From Lumbricus terrestris (taxonomy: Eukaryota > Annelida > Clitellata > Crassiclitellata > Lumbricidae), in assembly GCA_949752735.1 (NCBI GenBank), contig OX457041.1, positions 26,414,576 to 26,478,575 of the forward strand: DNA of 64,000 bases. The letters run 5' to 3'. Shown piece by piece: positions 1 to 11,275 of this stretch. The notes under the pieces were generated by a model. The model saw nothing but the letters and a program-made list of their open reading frames with translations. It was not told the origin of the DNA and made no database searches. The translations under genes were made by a program, and so were the position numbers. Numbering within the stretch: the stretch's first letter is position 1; every line of letters begins with the position of its first letter.

Positions 1-1756
1 TCCCAATAGAAATATTATCCATACTCTTACACATTATCAGGTGCTATCGGGTTATCCTCCCACCCAGGTTTCAGGTAATGCACAGCGAACAGTTACAGTA
101 AACAATGCACTACAATCCAATTCCTCAACAGCACGAAGCCACAAACCAAGAGATTGTCCTCTAACACATACAATCATGCTTCGGCCCCACATCCTACAGA
201 TAATCCTAACACAATTAACATGTTATCAACTACCAACATTAACAACAAACTTAGACTAGCACGAAACCTAAGGTAATTTTAACTTAAACCAGTTTTCTAT
301 CCAAAAGCCAACTAAACCAAAGATGAATCATCTTCCATTATTATGTATCCAGCCCAAAGTTAACTACCAGCAAGCACAAATCATCAACATCAGTAGCTGA
401 CACATTATTACAGGCACCACACGTTACATCAAGGCTTGAACCAGCTGCATAAGGCCTTACCGCTTAGCGAAGCGTACCTATGACCACTAGGGCGGATTGA
501 CTCCATGACCTACGCTGTTACCTCTACGTCACCTTTCTACGCAGGAAGTCCACACAGGACAAAGTACACACATTTCCACCAACGGAAAGAATATATCACC
601 ATCATTTCCACACAGGAAAACTCTCGAGCAACCAATAACGACGATTGGACGGATTACCGCTTATTACATCTCATTCATTCCCACACAGGAAAAAGTTCAC
701 CTCCATTTCCACACAGGAAAGAGTCCACTTGAGCAACCAATAGCGACGATTGGACGGATTACCGCTCATCTAACTAACCGACCACCAGCCTCCTCTTCTA
801 TGTAACCCTCAATGCCTGCAACAACTTCAGTCTACCCACAAGTTTACCACCTATTTGCTTACTTAACTTCTTCAGGGCAATACACACCTTAGACTCCTAG
901 TCAATTATTACTACTGTTTCCCAGTTACTGCTTAATCAAGAGCTCAATCCTTACAACAAACTTTTATATAAGAATTTAGACTATTATTCAACATGACAAA
1001 TAACTAAGTATCAACAGCAATCTTGAATATATGCAGTGCTCTTTAAGAATTCTATTATCCTATGTCAAACCATTTCCACAGCCGTACTCTCTCAGTAAGA
1101 TAAAAATCATAGACGTTGGCACTAATCATTATTACAGGCAAGACACATTACATGAAGGCTGAAGCTACCTACACCAGGCCTTACCGCTTAGGGAAGCGTA
1201 CCTATGCACCATGACCTCTACACCTCCATTTCCACACAGGAAAGAGTACACTTGAGCAACCAATAGCGACGATTGGACGGATTACCGCTCTTACCAAATA
1301 ACAGGTCCTTAGTCTCACCTTCGCATGCAATCCCTACTGCCTGCAACAACATCAGTCTGCCTACTAGTCTACAACTTACTCACTTACCGACTACTCAGGC
1401 CAATGCATACATCAGGATAATTCATCAAATTCTAGCAGACTGCTTTTCAATCAATGCACAAATGCAATTTGCTCCTAATCTAGCACATTTTATATTCAAA
1501 ATCTAATCTGCAATCAAGGTTATGCACATCAAACTTTAAATACTACATGCAAACACAACATTTTGCCTTTCTTCTGTGGCAATAAAGACAACAATGCAAT
1601 AAAACACACAAGTAAACAATTCTTATCTACCCCCAATGATCTAACCTAGATCAAAGTTAAGAACTAAACATTTTATTCATCCAAAGGAACTAAAACCTAG
1701 GCTTCTCGCCACCGTCTCTACTCGTCGCCATTACGCGACGTTACCATCACATTACA
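1..1756. other. Non-coding, repeat-derived left end of the window
   Basis: No credible gene is visible on either strand. The stretch is AT-rich and contains duplicated modules (listed separately). It lies at the 3' side of the minus-strand Gag-like ORF, where pol and the second LTR of that element would be expected, but I see neither reverse transcriptase motifs nor a TGTAAC...CTACA terminus here. It may be rearranged retrotransposon sequence; that is inference. Confidence 0.5.
402..1291. repeat. Two direct copies of a composite repeat
   Basis: A module of about 83 bp starting CATTATTACAGGCA and ending near GAAGCGTACCTATG occurs at about 402-484 and again at about 1127-1209. Each copy is followed by CACAGGAAA units and the phrase GCGACGATTGGACGGATTAC, which occurs at about 738-765 and 1258-1286, with a third near copy at about 638-660. 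Copies differ by a few substitutions, so the duplication is not recent. Function unknown; LTR-like or satellite origin is possible. Confidence 0.7.
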
Positions 1757-3769
1757 CTACATTACCATCAATACCCCCAAGGCTGCACGAAGATTTCTTT
1801 GTGATCTCGCCAGCGATGGTGAGGAATGGTGCCTCTCGACAGAAAGTGACGATTCTGAGGGGCTCTGGTGCGTTGCCTCTCCCTGTCTCGATAGGCGGCG
1901 AGACCAGAGGAAGGATGCATGTTCGCACCACGAGGCCCGACGGAAGTCGGTAGAGGCCACATTCCATCGCGAGTAGGGCTGGCGAAGTGGGAGGGCAGAT
2001 GCACACCCCGATGAGCGGGACTCGGGCCACCACCTTAGGCTGGTCGATCTTCCCCCCAGGACTGGCTGGAACAGGAACTCCTCTGGGTGTAGTGTTTCTG
2101 CTTTGACTGATGCTCGCGGGGTAACACAGGCTTTTCCAGCGACATTTGGATCCGGACGCCTCACTGAAGGCTTTTCATCTACTTCGCGGTTCGAAGACAC
2201 CAAGGCAGCGGTTGAAACGGTGACCCGACGACACTGCGCAGGGCGACGCTTCCGGTGGACATGCAACTGACGACTTCCCACCAGAATCCAGTTAAGTCCC
2301 ACATGCCACAGTACATTTTCACGAAACTGTCTCTGAGGTCCATCCGAGGTGAAATTCGTTTCTGTTACAGTTTTTACACCGCTGGGCCGACACTCTTCAC
2401 GATCACGGCTGTCATCATCAGCCAGGCGGTAACCGTCTAGACACATGACAGTCTTGTAGGTATTGTCTAGAGTGTTCGACTGTCTCTCACGGATTTTCAG
2501 CGTTAAGTCTCTCAGTCTCTGTCGATCGACCGGGTCAGACCAGGTCGCTACGGCTTCGGAGTCGGACTCGTAGAGAAGTTGATCGGATGATTCGGTCAAG
2601 GCACAGGTCAGCTGAGCGAATTTTTCTCCATCCGACCAGTCATTACCGTTCGCGCAGATCTCGAATTTCGTTAGGAAAGCTTCGACAGATGTCTTTCCAT
2701 TGTACCTGTCCAGTTTCATATACGGTTCAAATTTCGAATCAACAGTTCTGCTCACGCGTGGTTGGGACTGCACAGTGACCGACGAGGTTGGAGTCGTACT
2801 CGGCTGAAACCGACCTTGGATCGTTGGGTGAGGTTCAGCTGTAGGCGGTTCAGCATACTGTTCGAACTGGAACTGACTGTTTTCGCTCCCGGATGTAGAC
2901 ACAACATGGAACTTCGTTTCCAGGTTGTTCTGAGCTGCTCGTGTGTTTGCCCAGAATCGTTCATCGTAGGCGGAAGCTGGATGCCACAGAGCGGTTGTTG
3001 GTCGACAACATGGCAGGTGAGCGGGAGGGCCAGGATTCGGAGGCAGGTATGCAGAACTTTGTGTGACCTGTGGTTTCAACGACAGGGACAGGGTCGACAT
3101 GATTGACTGAGTCGACGACACGAAGGATGCAGACAGTTTGCACACCGAGGTTGTGACCGGGGTGACTGTGCTCACTCCGGAATTCGACTCGAAGACACCA
3201 CCGATTGTGTTTCTTCCCACCTTGACAGCAGCAGGTGGAGGGAAGTTCAGAGTCGGAGCAGGAAGAACTCGGACGGCGAAAGGGTGCGACGAGGGAGGCC
3301 GTGGCGGGAAGGTGGTAGCCCGAGGGTGGACGAGGGTTGGGTGCCCGGGATGTGCATCCGAAGTCGGGAGTCCCCGTTCCCTCGGCAGCGCCGAATCCCC
3401 ATCCTCCATATCTGAAACTATACACTCAGAGTTAGCAAAGATCCCAGCACAATCTTTATTCAATTCTAACAGATCAGGATGTAACAAAACATTATGCAAG
3501 GGTCGCAAGTCAGTTACCTCCGAACCTTCACTTTCATAATTATTTCCTCCGAGTTTTCCGTTAATCAGCCTCGTTTGTTTATCTCTCATGTAAAATTCAA
3601 AATCAAAACTTGCATCAATTGCATTTGCATCAGGGTAGTCCGAAGGACACTTTGGTCTAGCGCCATAATAAGTCATTTCTTCACCTTCCCACTTCGTTCT
3701 TTCTCCAGGAAATTCTGTCCTTCCAATCTTTCTTGGTTCCACCTGTTCCATCGGTTCCCCTTGTTCCAC
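1757..3769 (-). CDS. Gag-like ORF of a Ty3/gypsy-type LTR retrotransposon (partial element)
   Basis: A 670-codon ORF on the minus strand. Residues about 345-450 resemble the capsid part of Ty3/gypsy Gag proteins: a YMKLDRYNG-like entry, then a pattern of EAFLTKFEICA, a W near GNDW and a run ending in an arginine-rich helix. The N-terminal third is acidic and the middle is rich in P, S and T. No CCHC zinc knuckle is visible in this frame, and the last ~180 residues look unlike Gag, so a frameshift near 2250-2400 is likely. The ORF starts 25 bp from a candidate LTR end (3794), as expected for gag. No protease, integrase or reverse transcriptase follows on its 3' side. I read it as a broken or gag-only element; family assignment within Ty3/gypsy is not possible from this alone. 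Confidence 0.6.
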   Translation of the reverse strand: MEQGEPMEQVEPRKIGRTEFPGERTKWEGEEMTYYGARPKCPSDYPDANAIDASFDFEFYMRDKQTRLINGKLGGNNYESEGSEVTDLRPLHNVLLHPDLLELNKDCAGIFANSECIVSDMEDGDSALPRERGLPTSDAHPGHPTLVHPRATTFPPRPPSSHPFAVRVLPAPTLNFPPPAAVKVGRNTIGGVFESNSGVSTVTPVTTSVCKLSASFVSSTQSIMSTLSLSLKPQVTQSSAYLPPNPGPPAHLPCCRPTTALWHPASAYDERFWANTRAAQNNLETKFHVVSTSGSENSQFQFEQYAEPPTAEPHPTIQGRFQPSTTPTSSVTVQSQPRVSRTVDSKFEPYMKLDRYNGKTSVEAFLTKFEICANGNDWSDGEKFAQLTCALTESSDQLLYESDSEAVATWSDPVDRQRLRDLTLKIRERQSNTLDNTYKTVMCLDGYRLADDDSRDREECRPSGVKTVTETNFTSDGPQRQFRENVLWHVGLNWILVGSRQLHVHRKRRPAQCRRVTVSTAALVSSNREVDEKPSVRRPDPNVAGKACVTPRASVKAETLHPEEFLFQPVLGGRSTSLRWWPESRSSGCASALPLRQPYSRWNVASTDFRRASWCEHASFLWSRRLSRQGEATHQSPSESSLSVERHHSSPSLARSQRNLRAALGVLMVM

Positions 3770-3793
3770 TTCTACCCCACTTCTGGTACCATT

Positions 3794-5233
3794 TGTAACG
3801 CCCGCCCTAGCCGCTAGAGGGGCAGGAGCTCGTGCAATTGTGGCCTTACTTACTTGCTCACTTCCAACACCCCTGCTAGCGCTGCGGCGTACTGCCGGGG
3901 CGATAGGAACATGTACTCGGGAACTTCAGGTCTGGGTGACAGGGAGGGACGTCTGCGCTCTGTAAATTCACGGATACCAGGGCCGGAACTACATATCTCC
4001 GTGGCTGTTGGTCGACTGGCAACAGCACCCTCGCGTCGGTGCTCGTCTGGGTTCATGCCCCTTTCGGCAGATTTGGGTGAAAGGTCATCGGTTTCCTGGG
4101 AACTTAGTGGGTTGTACTGGGCCTTATTTCCAGGTCGCTCAACAAATGCTTCGATTTCTCTACCCGAACCCCCTTCCTCGGAACTGTCTGATTCCCCTGG
4201 GGTGTCTCCGCTTAAAGAGTTTACACGGGACATGGCCTACTCTTCTTCGCCTTAGTTTCAATGCACTCAAACAATCGCCTTCGTTGATTATATATTTAAC
4301 ACCTTATTTATTCAGGTAACGAATACTTAACTAACGTTTAGCTAGCAGTAACCTACGCAGATACAGTCTTTTCGATTTGTTAGGTCAGTTCACTTAGACA
4401 TTTCTAGCGCTGACAACATCACGAACTGCCACTGCACGATTTACATCAACCCTACTCACAGTTCAATTCTTACATGCAAGTCGTCTATCGACTAGATTTC
4501 TGTTCCTTAACTATTACCATAGCATTCTGTAACCTCTAATTAATTATCAACGTTTCAGATGCTTAACTTCAATACTACAGACTGAATTTCCATGCCACAA
4601 TAATCTTTTCGTTTCGCCGCTATTTATAGTAATTATCTTTTGTATATATATTCAGTTCTGTAATGCAATGGCCACGTTAATTTGTCAGTCTACATTCAAC
4701 AATATTATCCACTTCAACACATAATAGCCATTTCAACCTTGCAATCGCTAAGTCACAAATTCAGCACGTGCTACGCTAAAATCTATTACTTCCCTGGTTT
4801 TTAGGTCAGTTTGCTTCCTCCAAAGTTCTCCTTTCACCGGAGGCAAGGCCCAATCTTTGCCGTCATTTAGCGATTAATTTAGTTGCATTTCCGATAATTT
4901 ATACCCTTAAAATTATTAGTTTTATCGTCAATTTCGACTAGAAAATGGTCGCCTCGACCTCCGCAGGTCTCACTCGTTCAGCAATTTCTCGACGACTGGC
5001 GTTCTCTGTCATGACAGCCAATCAGGAACGACTTCTTTCCGCCGTTTCTGGTCACGCGCCGCTTCTGGCCAATCAGCGGCGCCCGCGCTTTCGCCACGTC
5101 AGCGAAGAGGTCACGTGCGTGTTCGGCGCATTGTCTGCAGCCTCGCTCTGGTGCAGCATAGAGTTAGTTAAAACCGTTATGCGCAATATAGATAAAAGTA
5201 AGTAAGATTTGTAGCTTTTCCCAAAACGCTACA
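3794..5233 (-). repeat. Candidate LTR (1,440 bp) of the Gag-like element
   Basis: In minus orientation the segment begins TGTAGCG and ends CGTTACA. These match the ends of the independently defined LTRs at 22046-23078 and 28395-29427 (TGTAGCG...CGTTACA). As in that element, the 3' end is followed by AA and then TGG (here TGGTACCAGAAGTGGGG), a plausible tRNA primer-binding site just before gag. No second copy is in the window, so this is inferred from the termini and not from an LTR pair. It contains a 127-codon ORF (3850-4233). Confidence 0.5.
3850..4233 (-). CDS. 127-codon ORF inside the candidate LTR, function unknown
   Basis: Minus-strand ORF from ATG to TAA, GC-richer than its surroundings and coding a charged, proline/serine/glutamate-rich protein with no recognised domain. 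It ends at an AAGTAAGTAAG string, which also reads as a splice donor, so it could be a spliced leader exon upstream of the Gag-like ORF. It may equally be a chance ORF in GC-rich LTR sequence. Confidence 0.3.
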   Translation of the reverse strand: MSRVNSLSGDTPGESDSSEEGGSGREIEAFVERPGNKAQYNPLSSQETDDLSPKSAERGMNPDEHRREGAVASRPTATEICSSGPGIREFTERRRPSLSPRPEVPEYMFLSPRQYAAALAGVLEVSK

Positions 5234-5526
5234 TTACCATTTTGAGAAATTTTTCTGGAGGAGATGTCATCTCTGTTTTTAGTTAGAAAAAAATAGTGTT
5301 TATCTAAATATATACAGTAAGTTATATTCATTGCAACATGATAGTATAGTATATTATAGTAGTAAATAATGTAATTATAATCATATAATAGTAAATAATA
5401 TCACGATATATTATAACACTTCAAGTAAAACAACGGTAAAAAAGTTACTAAAAACCAATAACATTTTGTGAAATTTTTCTGGGGGGGAAATGTCAATCCT
5501 GGGGGGGAAAGTTCCCCCCCAGAGAC

Positions 5527-5971
5527 GTCTAGATTAAACACTGCCTCTCATGTAGACAATGTAGTTTCATCTTGTGCCGGGTCCCTTCATGCCCTGCGAA
5601 CGTTGAGAGCTCATGGACTGTCACCGGATGCTCTTCATACAGTTACAAGAGCAACTACTCTTTCCAGAATGATGTATGCTGCTCCTGCCTGGTGGGGTTT
5701 TACATCTGCTCAGGACCGAGCCAGGATCGAGCGCCTATTATCAAGAGTCCGTCGATCAGGGTACTTGCCAAATGACTCACCTACTGCGACTGAAATGGTT
5801 GATCTAGCTGATGTTCGTCTTCTAGCTGCTGTTTCCAGAAACGACTTCCATGTTCTTCGACCGCTTTTCCCACCGGTTGCTGATCGTCCCTACCAATTAA
5901 GGCCACGCCCTCACAACTTTGTATTGCCAACCATAGATGACAAGACATTACATCTCTCGGGTTTTGTATAG
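5527..5971 (+). pseudogene. Non-LTR retrotransposon (LINE) reverse transcriptase, C-terminal fragment
   Basis: The translation carries the thumb and C-terminal region typical of non-LTR retrotransposon ORF2: a segment like HALRTLRAHGLS, then SRMMYAAPAWWGFT, RIERLLSRVRRSGY and a C-terminal HVLRPLFPP...RPHNFVLP. There is no catalytic FADD box, so the copy is 5'-truncated to roughly its last 145 codons. The upstream in-frame G-rich sequence is not part of the protein. The clade is not resolved. Confidence 0.7.
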
Positions 5972-6021
5972 GAAGGCACCATATGCTCATTAATGATGTT
6001 AAAAAAGTCTAATCTCATTAA

Positions 6022-6446
6022 GGGGCCGTCCATAAAGTACGTAACGCTATTTTTGACCATTTTTGACCCCCCCCCCCCTGTCACAAACTGTCACAAATCT
6101 CCGACCCCCCCTAAAGTACGTCACACTTTCGAACAAAAAATTTAAAAACAACCATTTACCTAACCCTCTAAACCCTAGGATACTATCCCTAATCCCTCTG
6201 ATAGTGACGTGTGTCCCTAAACGCCTTGATAGTGACGGGAAATCAACTTTTATCTTGCCAGGCCGGGTTTTAGACACGCCTGGCCAGGCCGGGTCGGATT
6301 TTAAGTACTAAGAAAAAATAAATAAAAAAGAATTTAAAAAATAAATGTGTGACGTCACACATGGCCTGACCTCCCCCCTGTCACAAACTGTCACACTTTC
6401 TTACACCCCTCCCCCCTGGAGCGTGACGTACTTTATGGACGGCCCC
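6022..6446. mobile_element. Small inverted-repeat DNA transposon (MITE), PIF/Harbinger-like
   Basis: The ends are inverted repeats beginning GGGGCCGTCCATAAAGTAC (left) and its complement (right), continued inwards by C-rich tracts and CTGTCACAAACTGTCAC on both sides. A 3-bp TAA flanks both ends (6019-6021 and 6447-6449). A G-rich terminus with a TWA duplication fits PIF/Harbinger. The 425-bp interior has no transposase, so it is non-autonomous. Confidence 0.75.
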
Positions 6447-6952
6447 TAACATATAGTAGCTTATATAAGCATAGAATTATTAATCTTGTAATTTATGTCA
6501 TTTAAATTGTGCTCTCATCCAAAGACAAATCCAACCAGTCAAGGTTAAAGACATTCTATAGGTATTATATTAATGTATTTGATAAACTGCTTTTTGTACC
6601 TGATAGCGGTGTGTCTATCAGTTTTTGTTACCATTAAACGAATATAATAATACGAAATACCGCGAAGGACGAGGAAATGTTGGGGCATAAATGGAGCGAA
6701 CGAAGTGCTTATAGACTTCGTTGTTCTGAAATTTGAAAGGTAACACCGGAGAGAAGCCATTTAGCCTAGTTGTAAAAAAATAGTTTTTGAAGGCCTACAA
6801 GTATTAGCATTAGATCATATTCATCATAATATGGTTATGTCATTTACTAATAAAGGCCTAGTACCGTAGATAATTTTATTATGATCATGTATAGGCCTAG
6901 TAAATTTTATTATGGTATAGGCCCATATAATATTATTATTAGTTCATGTGAT

Positions 6953-7285
6953 CATGGGCGGACTTTGGCTTCCGCTGTTGGAGGGGCTAAAAAAGAACTT
7001 GGGCTTTGTTGGAAACTTGGGACTGCAGACTCGGTCCAGATTCCAGAACGAGCGGCGCCGACAAAATATTTTCTCGAACCAAAAAAGTTGATGACCTTTT
7101 TTCAGTCCTCGGGATGAAATATCGCCGAAAAATAGAAATTTTTCCGAACAAAAAAGTTGATATTTTTTAGTCATTCGGAAGTTTCGCGTTCGTGAACAGA
7201 ACCATTTTCCCCCCAACAAATTTATGAGTCTGCGCCTTCTTGGGGGGGAGGCTAAGCCCCTAGCCCCTGATAAACTCCGCCCATG
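6953..7285. mobile_element. Non-autonomous hAT element, 333 bp
   Basis: The termini are CATGGGCGGACTTTGG and, inverted, CATGGGCGGAGTTTATC. They are flanked by an exact 8-bp duplication CATGTGAT (6945-6952 and 7286-7293), which is diagnostic for hAT-type insertion. The interior includes a GATATTTTTTAGTCATTCGG module related to the interiors of the elements at 9479, 11595 and 36359. No transposase is encoded. Confidence 0.85.
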
Positions 7286-7423
7286 CATGTGATGCAAAAA
7301 ATATAGATACTAGTAAAAACATTATTATCATTCTGTCAAAATTTTCTAGGCCTATGGGAGGAAGTAATTTATGGAGAATTTCCCCTCAGAGATGCCTATA
7401 TAGATTCTACACTGCCATCCATG

Positions 7424-7848
7424 GCCGGTGTCACGAAATGAAGTATCCCCGATACAAATTAGTCTCCCCCGACCCGAAACAGATCTATCCCTCTGGCTGA
7501 AACTCTGTATAGGCTACTGGAAGAAACTCTCTGTAGTAAAAGTGTATATATTTTCTTGTAATATAATCTGACAACGTAAACTGACCGTTTAGCCTGCTCA
7601 TCTCTAAATCTGATGCAACTGCAGCCCATTTTACGCTGAACGGGGGATCGAGACTTTATTTCGTGGACGGCGGATATATTTTATATTTATTTTTATATTT
7701 ATTTACGGAGATTTTATTTCAGAATATACCCTGACCCTTCGGGAGCGAATTTATTCTGGAACAGATCGATCCGCCGGGGGAATCTGTTTCGAAATAAAGT
7801 CCCCGGGGGAGACTTTTAGGGGGATACTCTGTCACTCGACACCTGCCT
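7424..7848. mobile_element. Imperfect inverted-repeat element, superfamily unknown
   Basis: The left arm (about 7424-7510) starts GGCCGGTGTC and continues through AGTATCCCC and AGTCTCCCCCG to GAAACAGAT. The right arm, read in reverse complement from 7848, starts GGCAGGTGTC and follows the same order of blocks. The arms are diverged and no clear target-site duplication is visible. Non-coding interior. Confidence 0.5.
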
Positions 7849-8039
7849 TTCCTCCCTCGTACTGACGTGAGTGTTGTCTCTTTTCTGTTCTCCTGTTTTT
7901 CACTGGGCTCAAGTTGCGCTCGCCATGAATGTAGTGGGATAGAAGCAACCCCTGCGAGCAAGTTAACAACTGACGGAGATAGGCAAGCTGGGAGTCTGGG
8001 AAGCATATATGCGCAGGAGACGGGGTCCAACCTAGTCTT

Positions 8040-8152
8040 TCTTGGGAGAGGGCCTAAGCCCGTGAAAAATGCCATTTTCACGGCAAAAAAGCTGAATCTG
8101 GGCGCCCTCTTGGGGGCTTTAGCCCCCTAACCCCTGATAAACTTCGCCCATG
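8040..8152. mobile_element. Right end of an hAT-like element (partner end not found)
   Basis: The segment ends ...GGCTTTAGCCCCCTAA, CCCCTGATAAACTTCGCCCATG, nearly the same as the right terminus of the 6953-7285 element. I could not find a matching left terminus upstream, so this is probably a truncated copy. Confidence 0.5.
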
Positions 8153-8221
8153 AGGCTATGTTGCGAATAGGATGAGAGTTTTGTGCTGTGGACTTTTAAT
8201 AATAATAATATATTGTGACAA

Positions 8222-8770
8222 AACACTATATATTACTGTGACGTCACCGACATGACTGACATCCCGTTGTCATGCAAACACTATTATTACATCGCCGACA
8301 ACATGACTGACATCCCGTTGTCCTGCAAACACTATTATTACGTCACTGACAACATGATTATTACGTCACCGACTTTGTCTATGTTAAAAATTGATGTTAG
8401 GTCATTAATTTGTTTCATGGACTCCGTACATGGTGACGATTTCCCTTTATAAAGCAATTTGTTGCGTCATTAACTATAGCCTATTATCTATAACAGTTAC
8501 TGTAGCCTATAGCTTTGTACTGTAGACTAGTCTGTACTCTGTAGTAACTGACTTCGCATTATAATTTATGACGACGTTTCATTGGTCTCCAACATTACTG
8601 TGACGTCATTAGCTATGTTTAGTGATGTGTTGCTGTTATGACAATATATGGTTATTCCGTATTGTGACGACATCTCTTGTTATTCAAGTACAATTAGGCT
8701 AATAATTATTATATAATGAACTATTGCGTCATTAGCCTTGTTCATGATGAACATGTTGGTGTGACAGTAA
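8222..8770. repeat. TGACGTCA-rich dispersed repeat, copy 1
   Basis: Contains many TGACGTCA, GCGTCATTA and GTGACGACATCTC motifs and a short internal tandem duplication (about 8252-8345: CATGACTGACATCCCGTTGT twice). It is homologous in inverted orientation to 21890-22045 plus 29428-29760, the two halves of another copy split by the LTR retrotransposon. For example, GACTTCGCATTA (about 8550) matches the complement of the sequence just right of 29432. Confidence 0.65.
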
Positions 8771-9470
8771 CTGTTATAGGCTACTATTGATGCCTTTGTT
8801 AGACTTCTTATTAGGCATAATAATAGTGTGACATCTTTGTTGCATAAAAATATATAAAACGGGTGAATGCTTCCAAGATGCCAGGCACAATACTAATGTG
8901 AAAGACATGTAAAGGTTCCCAGAGGCAGGAGATGTAGCATCCGCGGACCGTATGTTGTCCACCTGCGAATCAGAAGGCCTATCAACATTCGGAATTCGAT
9001 GGATGATCATCATGGATCTATCAACACTCCACTCAACTGCCTTCGTCTGAGAGGGGATAAACTTCGGAATTCTCCTCGGGAGCAAGCCTCATCGAAATTT
9101 AATGCCCGATATCAAGGAGATGTATGTGTTCGAGTCATGCGTCAAAAGGGCTCAATGCCTACTCAAAGGTCCACATCCAGTAACCTGAGGTTCACATGCA
9201 TCTCTGGAAGACTGGAACACGTAGACTGTGCCTAGACTAGGCCTACTTTCCGCGTTGCAAGGCGTGCGTTCAACCATTTCGGCTAACTTATAAATTGCCC
9301 GTATCGCGTCCAGTACCTTTTCTGCGTATTAGATATAGGAATTGAAATGCATAGAGTTAATTATAATGAATTTAGTGAGTTTAGTTTAGGCCTGCTCTAT
9401 GTCGGTTTTCATTCTTTTGATAGTTTTGAACTTGGGGCCAAAAAGGCGTTAGAGCTCTGAGGTCTTTTGT
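8771..9470. other. No feature recognised
   Basis: Unique-looking, moderately AT-rich sequence. Short ORFs on both strands lack domain signatures or splice context. Nothing supported here. Confidence 0.5.
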
Positions 9471-9478
9471 TCTGGCAG

Positions 9479-9670
9479 CAGTGGCGGCGCCAGGATTTCA
9501 GTTTTGGGGGCTGTAATTTTCCATTTTCATTCGCCTAAAATTTATGACGACTTTTTTAGTCATTTGGTCAAAATCTCATGAAAATATTTTATTTTCACAT
9601 TTTCTGCCCCCAAAACCTGATGACCTTTTGGGGGGGCTTATACCCCCCTTGCCCCCTGGCGCCGCCACTG
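9479..9670. mobile_element. Non-autonomous hAT element, 192 bp
   Basis: Perfect inverted termini CAGTGGCGGCGCCAGG and CCTGGCGCCGCCACTG, flanked by TCTGGCAG (9471-9478) and TCTGGTAG (9671-9678), an 8-bp duplication with one mismatch. The interior shares the ATGACGACTTTTTTAGTCAT module with the larger element at 11595-13637, of which it looks like a short deletion derivative. Confidence 0.85.
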
Positions 9671-9764
9671 TCTGGTAGGTAGGTGTTAGAAGTGCAAAAT
9701 GCCATGTTGGACCAACTCGATCTCTTAATTAAGGGAAAAACAGAAAAAATCTAAATGATGCTTC

Positions 9765-9890
9765 CTGTCTCAGGTCCCAGATGCTGGAACAGTCTGCCTC
9801 CCCTTTCCTGCGAGCGGCTTACATAGTTGACTCGTTCAAATCTGGACTCAAGACTTACCGTATTTATTTTTGCAAGGCCTATTCTGCTGT
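9765..9890 (+). pseudogene. LINE 3'-end fragment (C-terminal WNSLP motif)
   Basis: The plus strand reads GPRCWNSLPPLSCERLT, a stop, then DSFKSGLKTYRIYF after a small shift. This is the conserved C-terminal signature of many CR1/L2/Jockey-group ORF2 proteins (WNSLP...FKSxLKT). It is degenerate, a relic of a 5'-truncated insertion. Confidence 0.6.
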
Positions 9891-9959
9891 TAGTACAGTA
9901 TGTGAGGTGTCCTTGTAATGGCATGGCTGCTACAGAGGCCATAGAAATCGTCATTGCTA

Positions 9960-10880
9960 TTATTAGATCGCCAACGGATTCTTGATATTCTCATCTTTGG
10001 CCAGCAGCTGGCGTCACAAAGATCATTTCATCATTATTAGAACTAAACTAAATGCAATGTTGAAAACAAGCAAATCACATATTCTTGAAATACTGGATTG
10101 TGACAGGGTTTGCTTCTGAAAACGAAAGATATTTGTAATTTTCATATTTTCCGCATTTCTTGCTTCACGGTCAATGGTCATTATCCGAAGAAAGAAGATG
10201 GCGTCTTTACATGTTGTACGACGACCTTTGAAGTTTTATAGCTCTACTATTAGAGAAACAATTCTGTTCAGAGCCTTCAGTTCATCCGATTTACTTGATG
10301 CCATTGTAACCATGCGTAGTAATTATAATCAACTCTGGTCTCGTGCTGTTAGGAATTCTCTTTCGTCAGCTCACTTCTGATGGCTAAAATAGGAAAGATT
10401 ATGGATGTAAAACACAAAAACATGCACGAGAATGTTAGGCTAGATTAGATTATGGACATACATTGATACATAGCCTACATACGTAGGCTACGTACATACG
10501 TAGAGTAGCCTACTGTATGGTAGACAACCATGATTTTTGTTTTTGCTCGACATCTAGGTTACTTTGTACGGTACTGTGAAGTTATAGTGATATAGTCATT
10601 TCAGAAGGGTCAAACAAATGTATTCAGATAACGTAGGACTACAAAATAGAGAAACAAGCAACAACAGCGTCTTAGTGGCAATAAATATCTGAGTGATAGA
10701 GAAAATTTTACCGATTGCCAAAGTGCATGAACACAAGTCAAATCTAACAGAACAACCGACAACTCATGAAATACGGTCAAACAAGTATTTCATTTCCCCG
10801 ATCCCATCGCAACACTATAGGCCTAGAATTGGGTTAGAGACTTAGCATAGAAGTTTGAATTTACATCCCTCTCTCTCTGA
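9960..10880. other. No gene recognised
   Basis: A 68-codon ORF at 10174-10380 (+) has no recognised domain and no splice context. The last coding exon of the minus-strand Ena/VASP gene should lie somewhere to the left of 11276 and could be in this stretch, but I could not identify it. Confidence 0.4.
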
Positions 10881-10964
10881 CAACTAAACACTGGATATAA
10901 CTATGTAAGTATTAGGTAGGAGACAAACAGAAGCACACAAACAAATGAATACTACATGCATGCA

Positions 10965-11135
10965 TACATGCAAACACACATACATACATACATACATACA
11001 TACAGACATACATACATACATACAGACTGACAGAAGACAGACAGACAATACATGCATACAAACATACATACAGACAGACCTACATGCATACAAACATACA
11101 TACATGCATACAGACTGTCATAAATAAATGCCATA
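10965..11135. repeat. TACA/GACA-type microsatellite
   Basis: Interspersed ACAT, CATACA and CAGACAGA units for about 170 bp. The cysteine/tyrosine-rich translations of both strands here are artefacts of the repeat. Confidence 0.85.
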
Positions 11136-11275
11136 AATAAATAAATAGGCCTGCTGTTCAGTTAATCTCTTCTAAAAAGGCACACAGAAAGAAGACACAT
11201 AACACATAGATAGATAGACAGACTGAAATGAAGAGGCGAACAAACGCCGAACAACATGCATATCTGAATTTCTAC

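Noticed and set aside
1759..1766. CTACATTACC similar to the CTACA-TTACC junction at 5229-5238, considered as the other end of the first LTR element
   Set aside because: The orientation and order (terminus then flank) are wrong for the far end of the element, and the match is too short.
10884..11134. Overlapping cysteine/tyrosine/valine-rich ORFs on both strands
   Set aside because: Products of the TACA/GACA microsatellite.
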